A DNA stretch of 64,000 nt from Lachnospiraceae bacterium (GTDB lineage: Bacteria > Bacillota > Clostridia > Lachnospirales > Lachnospiraceae). The notes under the pieces were generated by a model. It was not told the DNA's origin and did no database searches. It saw only the letters and a program-made list of their open reading frames with translations. The stretch spans positions 62,001-126,000 of the forward strand of contig SVDN01000003.1 of the NCBI GenBank assembly GCA_015057825.1. Direction: 5' to 3'. The translations under genes and the position numbers were made by a program. This document shows, piece after piece, positions 1 through 7,800 of this stretch; positions within the stretch are counted from its first letter, which is position 1; each line of letters starts with the position of its first letter.

Positions 1-180
1 GGTTACGGGAATGTCGTGAAAAAAGGCAATTCCGCCCAAAATGGAGGCATCTTCTTTGCCCAGTCTGTCACCCTTTAATTCCGTAAAATCACAAAAAAGC
101 TTTTCTATATAATCAGTAATGACGGGTCTTACCTGACTTCTTGCAATTTCAACCCTGTCATAAGCACTCAGCTTTTTCAT
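1..180 (-). CDS. accA: acetyl-CoA carboxylase carboxyltransferase alpha subunit, 5' part only
   Basis: The first 60 codons of a gene running off the left window edge. The peptide starts MKKLSAYDRVEIARSQ and contains LKGDRLGKEDASILGGIA, typical of the AccA N-terminus. AccA and AccD form the carboxyltransferase that moves the carboxyl group from biotin to acetyl-CoA. It is the last visible gene of the acpP-accBCDA operon, starting 33 nt after accD. The rest of the gene lies outside the window. Confidence 0.9.
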   Translation of the reverse strand, partial: MKKLSAYDRVEIARSQVRPVITDYIEKLFCDFTELKGDRLGKEDASILGGIAFFHDIPVT

Positions 181-213
181 AATCTTTCACCTTTCCGCAT
201 CTAAGCTTAAAAA

Positions 214-1080
214 CTATTTACGTGAGTGAAGTTTTAAAAGATTAAATATTGTCTTTTTCATATCTTTTCTTTGAACAATCATATCAACGAAACCGTGCTC
301 TTCTTGAAATTCCGCACTTTGGAAGCCCTCCGGCAAAGTTTGTCCAATTGTTTGTTCTATAACTCTGGGACCCGCAAAACCGATTAAAGCACCGGGCTCC
401 GCGATAATAATGTCACCTAAGTTTGCAAAGCTTGCGCTTACACCGCCCGTTGTTGGATGTGTAAGATATGAAATGAAAAATCCGCCGTGTTCCGAAAACT
501 TTTCTATGGCGGCAGCGGTTTTTGCCATTTGCATTAAAGAAAACAAGCCTTCCTGCATTCTGGCACCGCCGCTGGCGCTAAATACCAAAAGAGGGAGAGA
601 ATGCTTGTCCGCTTCTTCAACCAAGAGAGTGAATTTTTCTCCTACAATGCTTCCCATGCTTCCCATAAAGAAAGAAGAATCCAAAACACCGATAGCCAAA
701 TCGATTCCGCCGATGCTTGCAAAACCCGTAAGCAAGGCGTCTTTTAAATGACTTTTGCTTTCGGCTTCTTTAAGCTTCTTTTTGTAGCCCGGAAAGGAAA
801 GGGGGTCTTTTGAAGAAAGATCTGCATTTATTTCTTTAAAACTATCTTCGTCAATAAGCATATTTAATCTTGCTTTTGCATTTATCGAGTGATGGTAGCC
901 GCATTTATCGCACACATAAAAGCGTTCCTTCCAAAGCTTTTTGGAAATGGAGTTATCGCATGCTTTGCATTTTATGGGCTCATCATCAATATTCAGCTCA
1001 TGCAAAACAGAATTTTTATATCTGTATTTTTTCATTGAAAACAGTTTTTGTCTGTTTTCGTTAAAAAGTTGATTTGTCAT
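214..1080 (-). CDS. accD: acetyl-CoA carboxylase carboxyltransferase beta subunit
   Basis: 288 aa, normal for AccD. The N-terminal four-cysteine zinc ribbon (CKACD near residue 38, then CDKCG about 20 residues on) is followed by the crotonase-type core with SGGARMQEG and PTTGGVSASFA. These bind acetyl-CoA and shape the oxyanion hole. AccD pairs with AccA to make malonyl-CoA for fatty acid synthesis in the cytoplasm. The ATG has a GGAGC ribosome site, and only 3 nt separate it from the accC stop, so the genes are co-transcribed. Confidence 0.95.
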   Translation of the reverse strand: MTNQLFNENRQKLFSMKKYRYKNSVLHELNIDDEPIKCKACDNSISKKLWKERFYVCDKCGYHHSINAKARLNMLIDEDSFKEINADLSSKDPLSFPGYKKKLKEAESKSHLKDALLTGFASIGGIDLAIGVLDSSFFMGSMGSIVGEKFTLLVEEADKHSLPLLVFSASGGARMQEGLFSLMQMAKTAAAIEKFSEHGGFFISYLTHPTTGGVSASFANLGDIIIAEPGALIGFAGPRVIEQTIGQTLPEGFQSAEFQEEHGFVDMIVQRKDMKKTIFNLLKLHSRK

Positions 1081-1083
1081 TTT

Positions 1084-2439
1084 TTAAAGCTCCTTACGGC
1101 TTTCTTCGTTAAACTCAACAAGTTCCTTGCCATGCAGTTCCATAAAAGATGTATCGAAGCTGCCTTTTAAGAAATCCGGATGATACATAACAAGGTATTG
1201 CAAATCCTTGTTTGTGGGTACACCGTCAATCAAAAACTCTTCCAGAGCGGCTCGCATTCTTTTTATGGCATCAAGTCTTGATGTGCCGCGAACGATTACC
1301 TTTGCAATCATCGGATCGTAGTGAGGAGAGATTTCGCATCCCGTAAAAAGAGCGGAGTCAACTCTGACTCCAAAGCCCGCAGGAAGGTGAAGAAAGTCGA
1401 TTTTTCCGGGACTTCCCGCATTAATACGGCATTCAATGGCGTGACCGCTTATTTTAACATCTTCTTGTTTATAACTAAGTTTCATTCCCGAAGCGATACG
1501 AAGCTGTTCGTGAATAAGATCGATACCCGTAACCATTTCCGTAACCGGGTGTTCAACCTGAATTCTTGTATTCATTTCTATAAAATAGAAATTGCCTTCG
1601 TGATCAAGTACGAATTCCACGGTACCCGCATTGGTGTACTTACAAGCCTTTGCGGCATTTACCGCAGCTTCTCCCATTTTTTTTCTAAGCTCATCATCTA
1701 TTTTTTTGGAAGGTGATTCCTCAATAAGTTTTTGATTTCTTCTTTGAATGGAGCAGTCACGTTCTCCCAGATATATAACGTTTCCGTGAGAATCCGCCAA
1801 AATCTGAACTTCGATATGATGTGGGTTGAGTATAAGCTTTTCAAGGTACAAATCGCCGTTGGCGAAACAAGAAAGAGCTTCCGCCTTTGCTTCTTCGAAA
1901 GCGGATTTTACTTCCGATTCATTAAAGGCTTTTCGCATGCCACGTCCACCGCCGCCTGCAGCTGCCTTGATTAAAATCGGGTAACCAACCTTGTTTGCCA
2001 CTTTTATTGCTTCCTCATAGGAAGAAACAAGACCTTCCGAACCCGGAACTACGGGAACTTTGTGTTTTTTCATTAATTTTTTTGCGGCATCTTTATTGCC
2101 CATCATACTTATAACTTTTGAAGAAGGGCCAATAAATACGATAGAGTTTTTTTCGCATTTTTTTGCGAATTCGGCATTCTCCGAAAGAAATCCGAAACCG
2201 GGATGAATTGCATCGCAGCCTTTTGCAAGAGCCGTCTCGATGATTCGATCCTCCAAAAGATAGCTTTCGGAAGCCTTGGCATTTCCGATACAAACCGCGA
2301 TGTTTGCAAATTGCACAGGCAAAGAATCTTTGTCCGCCGTTGAATAAACCAAAACCGTCTCAATATCCAACATGCGGCAGCATCTTATAATGCGCATGGC
2401 AATTTCGCCGCGGTTTGCTATAAGTATTCTTTTAAACAT
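1084..2439 (-). CDS. accC: biotin carboxylase, acetyl-CoA carboxylase subunit
   Basis: 451 aa, the usual length for a stand-alone biotin carboxylase. It opens with MFKRILIANRGEIAMRIIR. It carries the ATP-grasp glycine-rich loop (AAAGGGGRGMR), the EMNTRIQVEHPVTE catalytic stretch and a C-terminal biotin carboxylase domain. The enzyme uses ATP and bicarbonate to carboxylate the biotin on AccB. It lies between accB and accD with gaps of 9 and 3 nt, in the same operon. Confidence 0.96.
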   Translation of the reverse strand: MFKRILIANRGEIAMRIIRCCRMLDIETVLVYSTADKDSLPVQFANIAVCIGNAKASESYLLEDRIIETALAKGCDAIHPGFGFLSENAEFAKKCEKNSIVFIGPSSKVISMMGNKDAAKKLMKKHKVPVVPGSEGLVSSYEEAIKVANKVGYPILIKAAAGGGGRGMRKAFNESEVKSAFEEAKAEALSCFANGDLYLEKLILNPHHIEVQILADSHGNVIYLGERDCSIQRRNQKLIEESPSKKIDDELRKKMGEAAVNAAKACKYTNAGTVEFVLDHEGNFYFIEMNTRIQVEHPVTEMVTGIDLIHEQLRIASGMKLSYKQEDVKISGHAIECRINAGSPGKIDFLHLPAGFGVRVDSALFTGCEISPHYDPMIAKVIVRGTSRLDAIKRMRAALEEFLIDGVPTNKDLQYLVMYHPDFLKGSFDTSFMELHGKELVEFNEESRKEL

Positions 2440-2448
2440 AGTAACCTC

Positions 2449-2886
2449 TTAAGCATCCAAAAGCACAAGGGTTTCGTCGAACTCAACAAAGGCGCCGTCT
2501 TCTGCCGGAATAGCTTTTACAACGCCATCAGCCGGTGCGGTTATTTCGTTCATGAATTTCATGGCTTCTATAAGACCCACAACGTCACCCTTTTTAACAC
2601 TGTCTCCGACTTCAACGTATGGCGCTTTGCCCGGTGCGCTTGCGCGGTAGAATGTTCCAACCAAAGGCGCTTTTATAGCTTTGCCATCTTCGACGTCTTT
2701 AACATCTGCTTTGCTTTCTGCGCTTTGCGGCAAAGGAGTCGTAGTCTGAGAAATTGTATTTTGAGATACGGGACTTGCAACATTTCTTTTCAAGAAAAGG
2801 CGGTACTGCCCCGCCTCAAGTTCCATTTCGCTAATGGATGATTTTTCAAACTTTTCAAAAATTCTTTCTATTTCATTAAGTTCCAT
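2449..2886 (-). CDS. accB: biotin carboxyl carrier protein of acetyl-CoA carboxylase
   Basis: 145 aa from the ATG at 2886. A GTG three codons earlier is possible, but AAGGTG sits at better spacing for the ATG. The N-terminal helix (ELNEIERIFEKFEKSSISE) and Ala/Pro/Ser-Gln-rich linker are followed by the biotinyl domain with EAMKFMNEI, whose Lys is biotinylated. It shuttles carboxyl groups between AccC and AccAD. No fab genes lie between acpP and accB, a compact arrangement compared with the long fab/acc clusters of many Firmicutes. Confidence 0.93.
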   Translation of the reverse strand: MELNEIERIFEKFEKSSISEMELEAGQYRLFLKRNVASPVSQNTISQTTTPLPQSAESKADVKDVEDGKAIKAPLVGTFYRASAPGKAPYVEVGDSVKKGDVVGLIEAMKFMNEITAPADGVVKAIPAEDGAFVEFDETLVLLDA

Positions 2887-2908
2887 ATCAATCACCTTAA
2901 GCCCAAGA

Positions 2909-3133
2909 TTATTTGTGTGATTCTACGAAATCAACAATATCTTTAACTGTTTTAACTTTTTCAAGTTCTTCGTCCGGAATTGAAAAACCGAATTTTTCAT
3001 CCATTGAAATGTTAAGTTCCACTGCCGCAAGAGAGTCTGCACCAAGGTCATCGAAAAGATTTGCCTCCAAAGTTACATCATTTGCATCACAGCATAAAAT
3101 GTCCACGATTAATTCTTTTACTTGTTCAAACAT
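2909..3133 (-). CDS. acpP: acyl carrier protein
   Basis: 74 aa with the phosphopantetheine attachment motif GADSLAAVEL (Ser near residue 35) and the acidic helix II typical of fatty-acid ACPs. A strong AAAGGAG precedes the ATG. It is the first gene of the acpP-accBCDA operon and carries growing acyl chains in the cytoplasm. It could in principle be a specialised ACP, but its place at the head of the acc genes favours the housekeeping one. Confidence 0.93.
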   Translation of the reverse strand: MFEQVKELIVDILCCDANDVTLEANLFDDLGADSLAAVELNISMDEKFGFSIPDEELEKVKTVKDIVDFVESHK

Positions 3134-3210
3134 AGTTAAATCTCCTTTGTGTTTTAATAATTTCCTTTTTTCTTCGATTAAATCGGTTTGATTTAAACTA
3201 ATTTAATCAT

Positions 3211-3234
3211 TTTAGATAAAACAACTTATCTAAA
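3211..3234. promoter_or_regulatory. 9-bp perfect inverted repeat in the acpP leader, candidate operator
   Basis: TTTAGATAA and TTATCTAAA flank a 6-nt spacer, a fully symmetric 24-bp site about 20-40 nt downstream of the predicted start of the acc operon. It matches neither the FapR consensus nor the FabT consensus as I know them. A second, weaker symmetric patch (GTTTGATTTAAAC, 3187-3199) lies just downstream. It could be a repressor site or an RNA hairpin. Confidence 0.45.
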
Positions 3235-3259
3235 AACATTTAATTAAAATGTTGGAGTT

Positions 3260-3288
3260 ATATTACACCCCTAAAAAATAAATGTCAA
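3260..3288 (-). promoter_or_regulatory. sigma-A promoter of the acpP-accBCDA operon
   Basis: On the minus strand a perfect -35 TTGACA (plus positions 3283-3288) is followed by a 17-nt spacer and TAATAT (3260-3265). Transcription would start near 3253 and leave a leader of about 120 nt before acpP. The rest of the 350-bp gap up to 3483 is AT-rich and holds only this promoter, the inverted repeat at 3211-3234 and the leader of the next gene. Confidence 0.75.
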
Positions 3289-3495
3289 TAATTTTAATTA
3301 AAAAATTTTAGTATAAAAATTTAAACAATATGCAAGGCTTGTATAAAGGGCATAAACACTGAAATGTTTGGAATTAAACATGGACTTTCTTGTGAAAAAA
3401 AGACTATCAAAGGAGAAAAACAACAATAAAAACTGTTTAATTGGAAAGGATTAAATGTTAAAATATAGAGGAAATATATTTATTTGGGGGACAAT

Positions 3496-4449
3496 ATGTT
3501 AGCGATTAAGATTATTGCCATAGTAATTATTGCGTATATTATTTTCAGAATGACTCTTTTCTTTATTGTATATAAGAAGGTATTCATAAACGATTTGAAA
3601 GGTTACGAGGATCCTTATAGTATTCCCGACAGGAAAATCTACCAAGATAACAAGGAAAAAATATATGCATTGGTGGACGAATTTGAGGCCATTGAATATG
3701 AAGAGGTTGAATGCCAATCTTTCGATAATCTTATTCTTAAAGGGCGCCTGTATGCGGGCAACGAAAAGGCGCCGGTTATTATATGCTTTCACGGATATAA
3801 GAGTGCAGCCCTTAGGGATGCAGGTCTTTCAATCAGATTAAACAGGCAACTTGGATTTAATGTTATTGTTGTGGATCAACGAGCCCATGGCAAAAGCGGC
3901 GGGACAGCACTGACTTTCGGGGCAAAAGAAAAAAGAGACGTTATATCATGGTGCGAGTTTGCCAAAACACGGTTCGGACGTTCGGTGGAAATCGGACTTT
4001 GCGGTCTTTCCATGGGTGCAACAACCGTTATATTGGCTGCCGGACTGGATTTTGTTCCAAGAAATATCAAAGGTATAATAGCCGACTGTCCATTCAGCAG
4101 TGCATATGAAATGATAAGACTTGTGATTAAATCTCTAAAGGCTCCTGTAGGAATAAGCTATTACGGGGTATCAACAGCGGGTGCAACTTACGGAAGAATT
4201 AACCTAAAAGATGCTAATGCGGTGGAAGCCGCAAGAAAATCGCGAATTCCTATTTTGCTGATTCATGGGGAAAATGATGCCTTTGTGCCATGCTGGATGA
4301 GTGAAAAGATTTACGCAGCCAATCCCAAAATGATAACATTTAACAAATATCCCGGTGCGGATCACGGACTTAGTTTTATCATAGACAGTGAAAGATACGA
4401 AAAGGATGTATTGGATTTTTGGCATAAAGTGTTGGATTATGAATTCTAG
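3496..4449 (+). CDS. membrane-anchored alpha/beta hydrolase
   Basis: 317 aa from the ATG at 3496, which has GGGGG five bases upstream; an in-frame TTG at 3484 lies on the wrong side of that site. One N-terminal membrane helix is followed by a serine hydrolase core. HGYKSAA forms the oxyanion region, GLSMGA carries the nucleophile Ser, ENDAFVP the acid and GADHGLS the His. It resembles the uncharacterised YqkD/BAAT-like hydrolases of Firmicutes; the substrate is unknown. It is a single gene between the acc operon (divergent) and a convergent HD gene. Confidence 0.8.
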   Translation: MLAIKIIAIVIIAYIIFRMTLFFIVYKKVFINDLKGYEDPYSIPDRKIYQDNKEKIYALVDEFEAIEYEEVECQSFDNLILKGRLYAGNEKAPVIICFHGYKSAALRDAGLSIRLNRQLGFNVIVVDQRAHGKSGGTALTFGAKEKRDVISWCEFAKTRFGRSVEIGLCGLSMGATTVILAAGLDFVPRNIKGIIADCPFSSAYEMIRLVIKSLKAPVGISYYGVSTAGATYGRINLKDANAVEAARKSRIPILLIHGENDAFVPCWMSEKIYAANPKMITFNKYPGADHGLSFIIDSERYEKDVLDFWHKVLDYEF

Positions 4450-4474
4450 TTTTATATAGGACGCTTTTGTATAT

Positions 4475-4647
4475 TAAAATATGCCGACTTCAAGCGACAC
4501 CCGCTTCGTTGGTCTAACTGAGGTTCCGACTAATAAAAGGATATGTCTTTAGAAACTAATCTAAAGCCATATCCTTTTTTAAGTCTACACACTCAGTGGA
4601 TACCAACTGCGCTCCTGTGTCTGATTGCTTGAAGTTCGGCATTTTTA
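4475..4647. repeat. long imperfect palindrome (about 170 bp), possible MITE-like element or structured RNA
   Basis: Six nested arm pairs fold this intergenic stretch into one long interrupted hairpin. The pairs are 4481-4495 with 4627-4642 (one bulge), GACAC 4496-4500 with GTGTC 4617-4621, TTGGT 4509-4513 with ACCAA 4602-4606, CTGAG 4518-4522 with CTCAG 4592-4596, GACT 4528-4531 with AGTC 4582-4585, and 4535-4553 with 4560-4578. The tip ends in a T-run and could terminate the hydrolase mRNA, but the outer arms are far more than a terminator needs. Confidence 0.7.
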
Positions 4648-4714
4648 AACTCACAAAAGCTGTTTATAGTAATGACGATATTTTGAGAACTCAATAAATT
4701 TATTTTTAAGGTGA

Positions 4715-5305
4715 TTATTCATCTTTTAAACTACCATTCCTAATATTGTCTTGAATGATAGCATCGGTTATTTCATATAAGTAATCCGAGCCGGGTTTGG
4801 TGCCGATTTGGCGTTCATATACTTGGGTTTTTGTGACACCGTGGCTTTTCCAATCACCGCCGCCGTTTGAGTTGTTAAGAAGAAGAGGTTGAAAATTGTC
4901 CATGGCATGGGCAAATCTTGCCTCGGGACTTTTGGCAGCTTCAAACTCATCGAAAATCGCAATCAGCTCTTCTGCCTGGTCTTTTGGAAGAAGGTTGTAT
5001 ATACGCTCCTTTGCCGCATCTTCTCGCATCTTTTGAGTCTTTTTTGCATCTTCGTCATAGGCGTAGGTATCTCCGGCATCAATTTCCACAACATCGTGAA
5101 TCAAACACATTAAGATGGTTTTTGTAATGTCGATTTCTTCGTTTGAATACTCTTTTAAAAGATATGCCATAATGGCCATATGCCAGGCATGCTCCGAGTC
5201 GTTTTCGCGTCTGCCTTTATTTGTAAGGTGAGTCTGCCTTAGTATATTTTTTTCCTTATCAATTTCCAAAATAAAATCAATTTGCTTCCTTAATCTTTCG
5301 TCCAT
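4715..5305 (-). CDS. HD-domain phosphohydrolase (HDDC2/YfbR-like)
   Basis: 196 aa. Metal ligands of an HD domain are visible: SEHAWHMA (first His), LIHDVVEIDAGD (His-Asp) and a later Asp in AHAMDNFQPLL. This spacing fits the HDDC2/YfbR group of 5'-deoxynucleotidases. It has its own promoter, divergent from the peroxidase operon, with AGAGGG before the ATG. Confidence 0.85.
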   Translation of the reverse strand: MDERLRKQIDFILEIDKEKNILRQTHLTNKGRRENDSEHAWHMAIMAYLLKEYSNEEIDITKTILMCLIHDVVEIDAGDTYAYDEDAKKTQKMREDAAKERIYNLLPKDQAEELIAIFDEFEAAKSPEARFAHAMDNFQPLLLNNSNGGGDWKSHGVTKTQVYERQIGTKPGSDYLYEITDAIIQDNIRNGSLKDE

Positions 5306-5336
5306 AATTATCCCTCTTAAAGTTTACTTAAAGACA

Positions 5337-5412
5337 ATTATAACATATCGAAAAAAAGTGTTGACAAAAAAATAGAGTTGTGTATAATTAAATTGTGCTC
5401 AATCAAATTGAG
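5337..5412. promoter_or_regulatory. overlapping divergent promoters and OhrR-type operator
   Basis: Plus strand: TTGACA (5361-5366), 16-nt spacer, TATAAT (5383-5388) for the peroxidase operon. Minus strand: TTGTCA (5362-5367) or GTCAAC (5360-5365) with TATAAT (5337-5342) for the HD gene, so the two -35 boxes share bases. Just past the plus -10 lies the palindrome CTCAATCAAATTGAG (5398-5412), with 6-bp arms. This is well placed as the binding site of the OhrR-like repressor encoded at the end of the operon. Confidence 0.65.
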
Positions 5413-5479
5413 TAAAAAATAAAAAAAGAAACAAATAATATCTGATAGTAAAATTTTTATGTCAAAGGAGGACAAACAA

Positions 5480-5953
5480 ATGAGTATTTACGATTACACA
5501 GTAAGAGATGCAGAAGGTAACATGATTGAATTATCACAGTACAAAGGCAAAGTTCTTTTGATTGTAAACACAGCAACGGGTTGCGGCTTTACACCACAGT
5601 ATCAGGGACTTCAGGATATTTACGAAAAATATAAAGAAAAAGGATTTGAAATTTTGGATTTCCCTTGCAATCAGTTCGGACATCAGGCACCGGGTACAAA
5701 CGAAGAAATACATGATTTCTGCCAGTCAAGATTTGGCATAACATTCAAGCAGTTTGATAAAATTGATGTTAACGGTGAAAACGAATCCCCACTTTATACC
5801 TATCTAAAATCACAAAAAGGTGGTATGATGGGAAGCAAGATTAAGTGGAACTTCACTAAATTCTTGGTAGACAAAGACGGAAATGTAGTAGAAAGGTTCG
5901 GTTCAACTACAACTCCGGAGAAAATCGAAAAGACATTAAAGGAGATGTTTTAA
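5480..5953 (+). CDS. glutathione peroxidase family protein (thioredoxin-type peroxidase)
   Basis: 157 aa from the ATG at 5480, with AAAGGAGG directly upstream; the earlier ATG at 5459 would lie before that site. Family motifs are present: TATGCGFTPQY with the peroxidatic Cys (Cys, not Sec), FPCNQFG with the second Cys, and KWNFTKFLVD with the catalytic Trp/Asn. Bacterial members usually take electrons from thioredoxin. It is the first gene of a three-gene operon ending in an OhrR-like repressor, which supports a role in peroxide defence. Confidence 0.92.
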   Translation: MSIYDYTVRDAEGNMIELSQYKGKVLLIVNTATGCGFTPQYQGLQDIYEKYKEKGFEILDFPCNQFGHQAPGTNEEIHDFCQSRFGITFKQFDKIDVNGENESPLYTYLKSQKGGMMGSKIKWNFTKFLVDKDGNVVERFGSTTTPEKIEKTLKEMF

Positions 5954-6208
5954 TTGGAATATTCATTCAAAACTCAAGGTGTATGCGCACAGCTAATCAA
6001 ATTTAAACTTGATGGTGACGTGGTTTCGGACATCGAGTTTATGGGCGGATGCAACGGAAATTTGAAAGCAATTTCAAAATTACTTGATGGAACAAAGGTT
6101 GATTACATAGAAGATAAGCTTCTTGGAAACAGCTGCGGCGGTCGCCCTACATCATGCGCCGATCAGCTTGCAAAGGCGGTAAGACAGGCTTATGAAGAAT
6201 CAAAGTAA
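5954..6208 (+). CDS. TSCPD domain-containing small protein
   Basis: 84 aa starting with TTG directly after the peroxidase stop, with AAAGGAG nine bases upstream inside the peroxidase gene. GVCAQLIKF, GGCNGNLKAI and GRPTSCADQLAKA match the small TSCPD proteins of anaerobes, also found as a C-terminal domain on some ribonucleotide reductases. The three conserved Cys suggest metal or redox chemistry, but the function is not established. It overlaps the next gene by 17 nt, so translation is probably coupled. Confidence 0.75.
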   Translation: MEYSFKTQGVCAQLIKFKLDGDVVSDIEFMGGCNGNLKAISKLLDGTKVDYIEDKLLGNSCGGRPTSCADQLAKAVRQAYEESK

Positions 6209-6644
6209 ATATGATGCATTAAAGCTGGAAAACCAGTTATGTTTTCCGCTTTATGCTTGTTCTAAAGAAATAATAAAAAGATACAGACCATTTCTTGACG
6301 AGCTCGATCTTACTTATACCCAATACATTGCAATGATGGTTCTTTGGGATAAGAAAGAAATAAGCGTTAAAGATTTGGGCAAGAAGCTGTTTTTGGATTC
6401 GGGAACCTTAACCCCGGTTCTTAAATCTCTTGAATCAAAAGGATATGTTAACAGGCATCGTTCAAAAGAAGACGAGCGAATTCTTTTGGTGGAAATAACA
6501 AAAGAAGGCGAAGCTTTAAAAGAAGATGCTGTGGAAGTGCCTATGAAAATATCCAAATGCGAAGGCATGGCATCTTTGACAAAGGAAGAAGCAGTGGAAC
6601 TCTACAGGCTCCTTTACAAGGTTTTGGGCGGAGTGGAATCTTAG
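6192..6644 (+). CDS. OhrR-like MarR-family redox-sensing repressor
   Basis: 150 aa winged-helix regulator. The N-terminus LENQLCFPLYACSKEI matches OhrR, in which the Cys after NQL is the organic-peroxide sensor (Cys17 here). Cys123 lies close to the position of the resolving Cys in two-cysteine OhrR proteins. The wing has RSKEDERILLVEIT. It probably represses its own operon (peroxidase, TSCPD protein) from the palindrome at 5398-5412 and releases it on oxidation. Confidence 0.85.
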   Translation: MKNQSKYDALKLENQLCFPLYACSKEIIKRYRPFLDELDLTYTQYIAMMVLWDKKEISVKDLGKKLFLDSGTLTPVLKSLESKGYVNRHRSKEDERILLVEITKEGEALKEDAVEVPMKISKCEGMASLTKEEAVELYRLLYKVLGGVES

Positions 6645-6783
6645 TTAGCTAAAATTTTTAAACTTTTAGTGAAATAATATTTCGTTTATGTTATAATCTT
6701 TAAAGTGTATTGTTATTGTATTTTTTGTACAAAACAGCATTAAAGCTTCAAAACCTTGTTTTGAAACCATAAGGAGATTGATT

Positions 6784-7659
6784 ATGAGTAAAGTTGCAAT
6801 TATGACAGACAGTAACAGCGGAATGACCCAAATGCATGCCAAAGAAATAGGCATTACTGTTGTTCCGATGCCATTTGATATAAATGGACAGCAGTATTTT
6901 GAGGACATAGATTTAACCCAAGAGCAGTTTTATGAAAAGCTTGAAGGAGATGCGGATGTTAAAACATCACAGCCATCCCCGGAATACCTTTTGGAAACAT
7001 GGGATAAGCTCTTGAAAGAATATGACGAAATCGTTTATATTCCTATGTCAAGCGGCCTAAGCGGATCTTGTTCCACGGCAAAAATGCTTGCGGAAGATTA
7101 TGACGGAAAAGTTCAGGTTGTAAACAATCAGCGTATATCCGTTACCATGCGTTCTTCTGTTTATGATGCAATGGAACTTGCAAAGCAAGGAAAAAGCGCA
7201 AAAGAAATTTGCGATATATTGGAAAGAGAAAAGTTGAGTTCAAGTATTTACATTACCGTAGATACATTAAAATATCTTAAAAAGGGCGGTCGTTTAACCC
7301 CTGCGGTTGCGGCAATCGGTACTCTTCTTAAGATCAAACCCGTTTTGCAAATTCAGGGTGATAAGCTTGATTCCTTTGCGAAAGCAAGAAATATGAAAGC
7401 CGCACGTCAGATTATGATTGACGCCATGAAAGAAGATTTTGAAAAGAGATTTGGCGGAATAGACAAACATAAAGTTACACTTTGTATTGCATATACCAAG
7501 GACAGGGCTTTGGCTGAAGACTTCAAAAAAGAAGTAGAGCCACACTTCCCGGGTTATGATATTCATATCGACCCATTGTCACTTTCGGTATCTTGCCATA
7601 TCGGTCCGGGAGCACTTGCTCTTGCATGCAGCCAGTATGTTCCTGAGCTCGATAAATAA
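6784..7659 (+). CDS. DegV family protein (FakB-like fatty acid-binding protein)
   Basis: 291 aa from the ATG at 6784; AAGGAG at 6771-6776 supports this rather than the TTG at 6778. MTDSNSGM, a KTSQPSPE loop and SSGLSGS are DegV signatures that hold a fatty acid carboxylate. In characterised cases DegV/FakB proteins present fatty acids to the kinase FakA for incorporation of exogenous lipid. No fakA lies nearby. A TATAAT at 6692-6697 probably belongs to its promoter. Confidence 0.88.
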   Translation: MSKVAIMTDSNSGMTQMHAKEIGITVVPMPFDINGQQYFEDIDLTQEQFYEKLEGDADVKTSQPSPEYLLETWDKLLKEYDEIVYIPMSSGLSGSCSTAKMLAEDYDGKVQVVNNQRISVTMRSSVYDAMELAKQGKSAKEICDILEREKLSSSIYITVDTLKYLKKGGRLTPAVAAIGTLLKIKPVLQIQGDKLDSFAKARNMKAARQIMIDAMKEDFEKRFGGIDKHKVTLCIAYTKDRALAEDFKKEVEPHFPGYDIHIDPLSLSVSCHIGPGALALACSQYVPELDK

Positions 7660-7689
7660 CAAATTCAAATAGATTGTTTATAAATAACA

Positions 7690-7722
7690 AAAGGCAGTAT
7701 TTAGCGTATAAATACTGCCTTT
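7690..7722 (+). terminator. hairpin after the degV-like gene
   Basis: A perfect 14-bp stem (7690-7703 with 7709-7722) and 5-nt loop follow the gene. Only TTT follows, so termination may be weak or rely on the hairpin. Confidence 0.6.
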
Positions 7723-7800
7723 AATGCTTTGTAAACTTGAAAAATCAGCCGTTTTTTGATAAAATAAGATGTCTTTTTTAAGACAAATACGGAGGAAATA

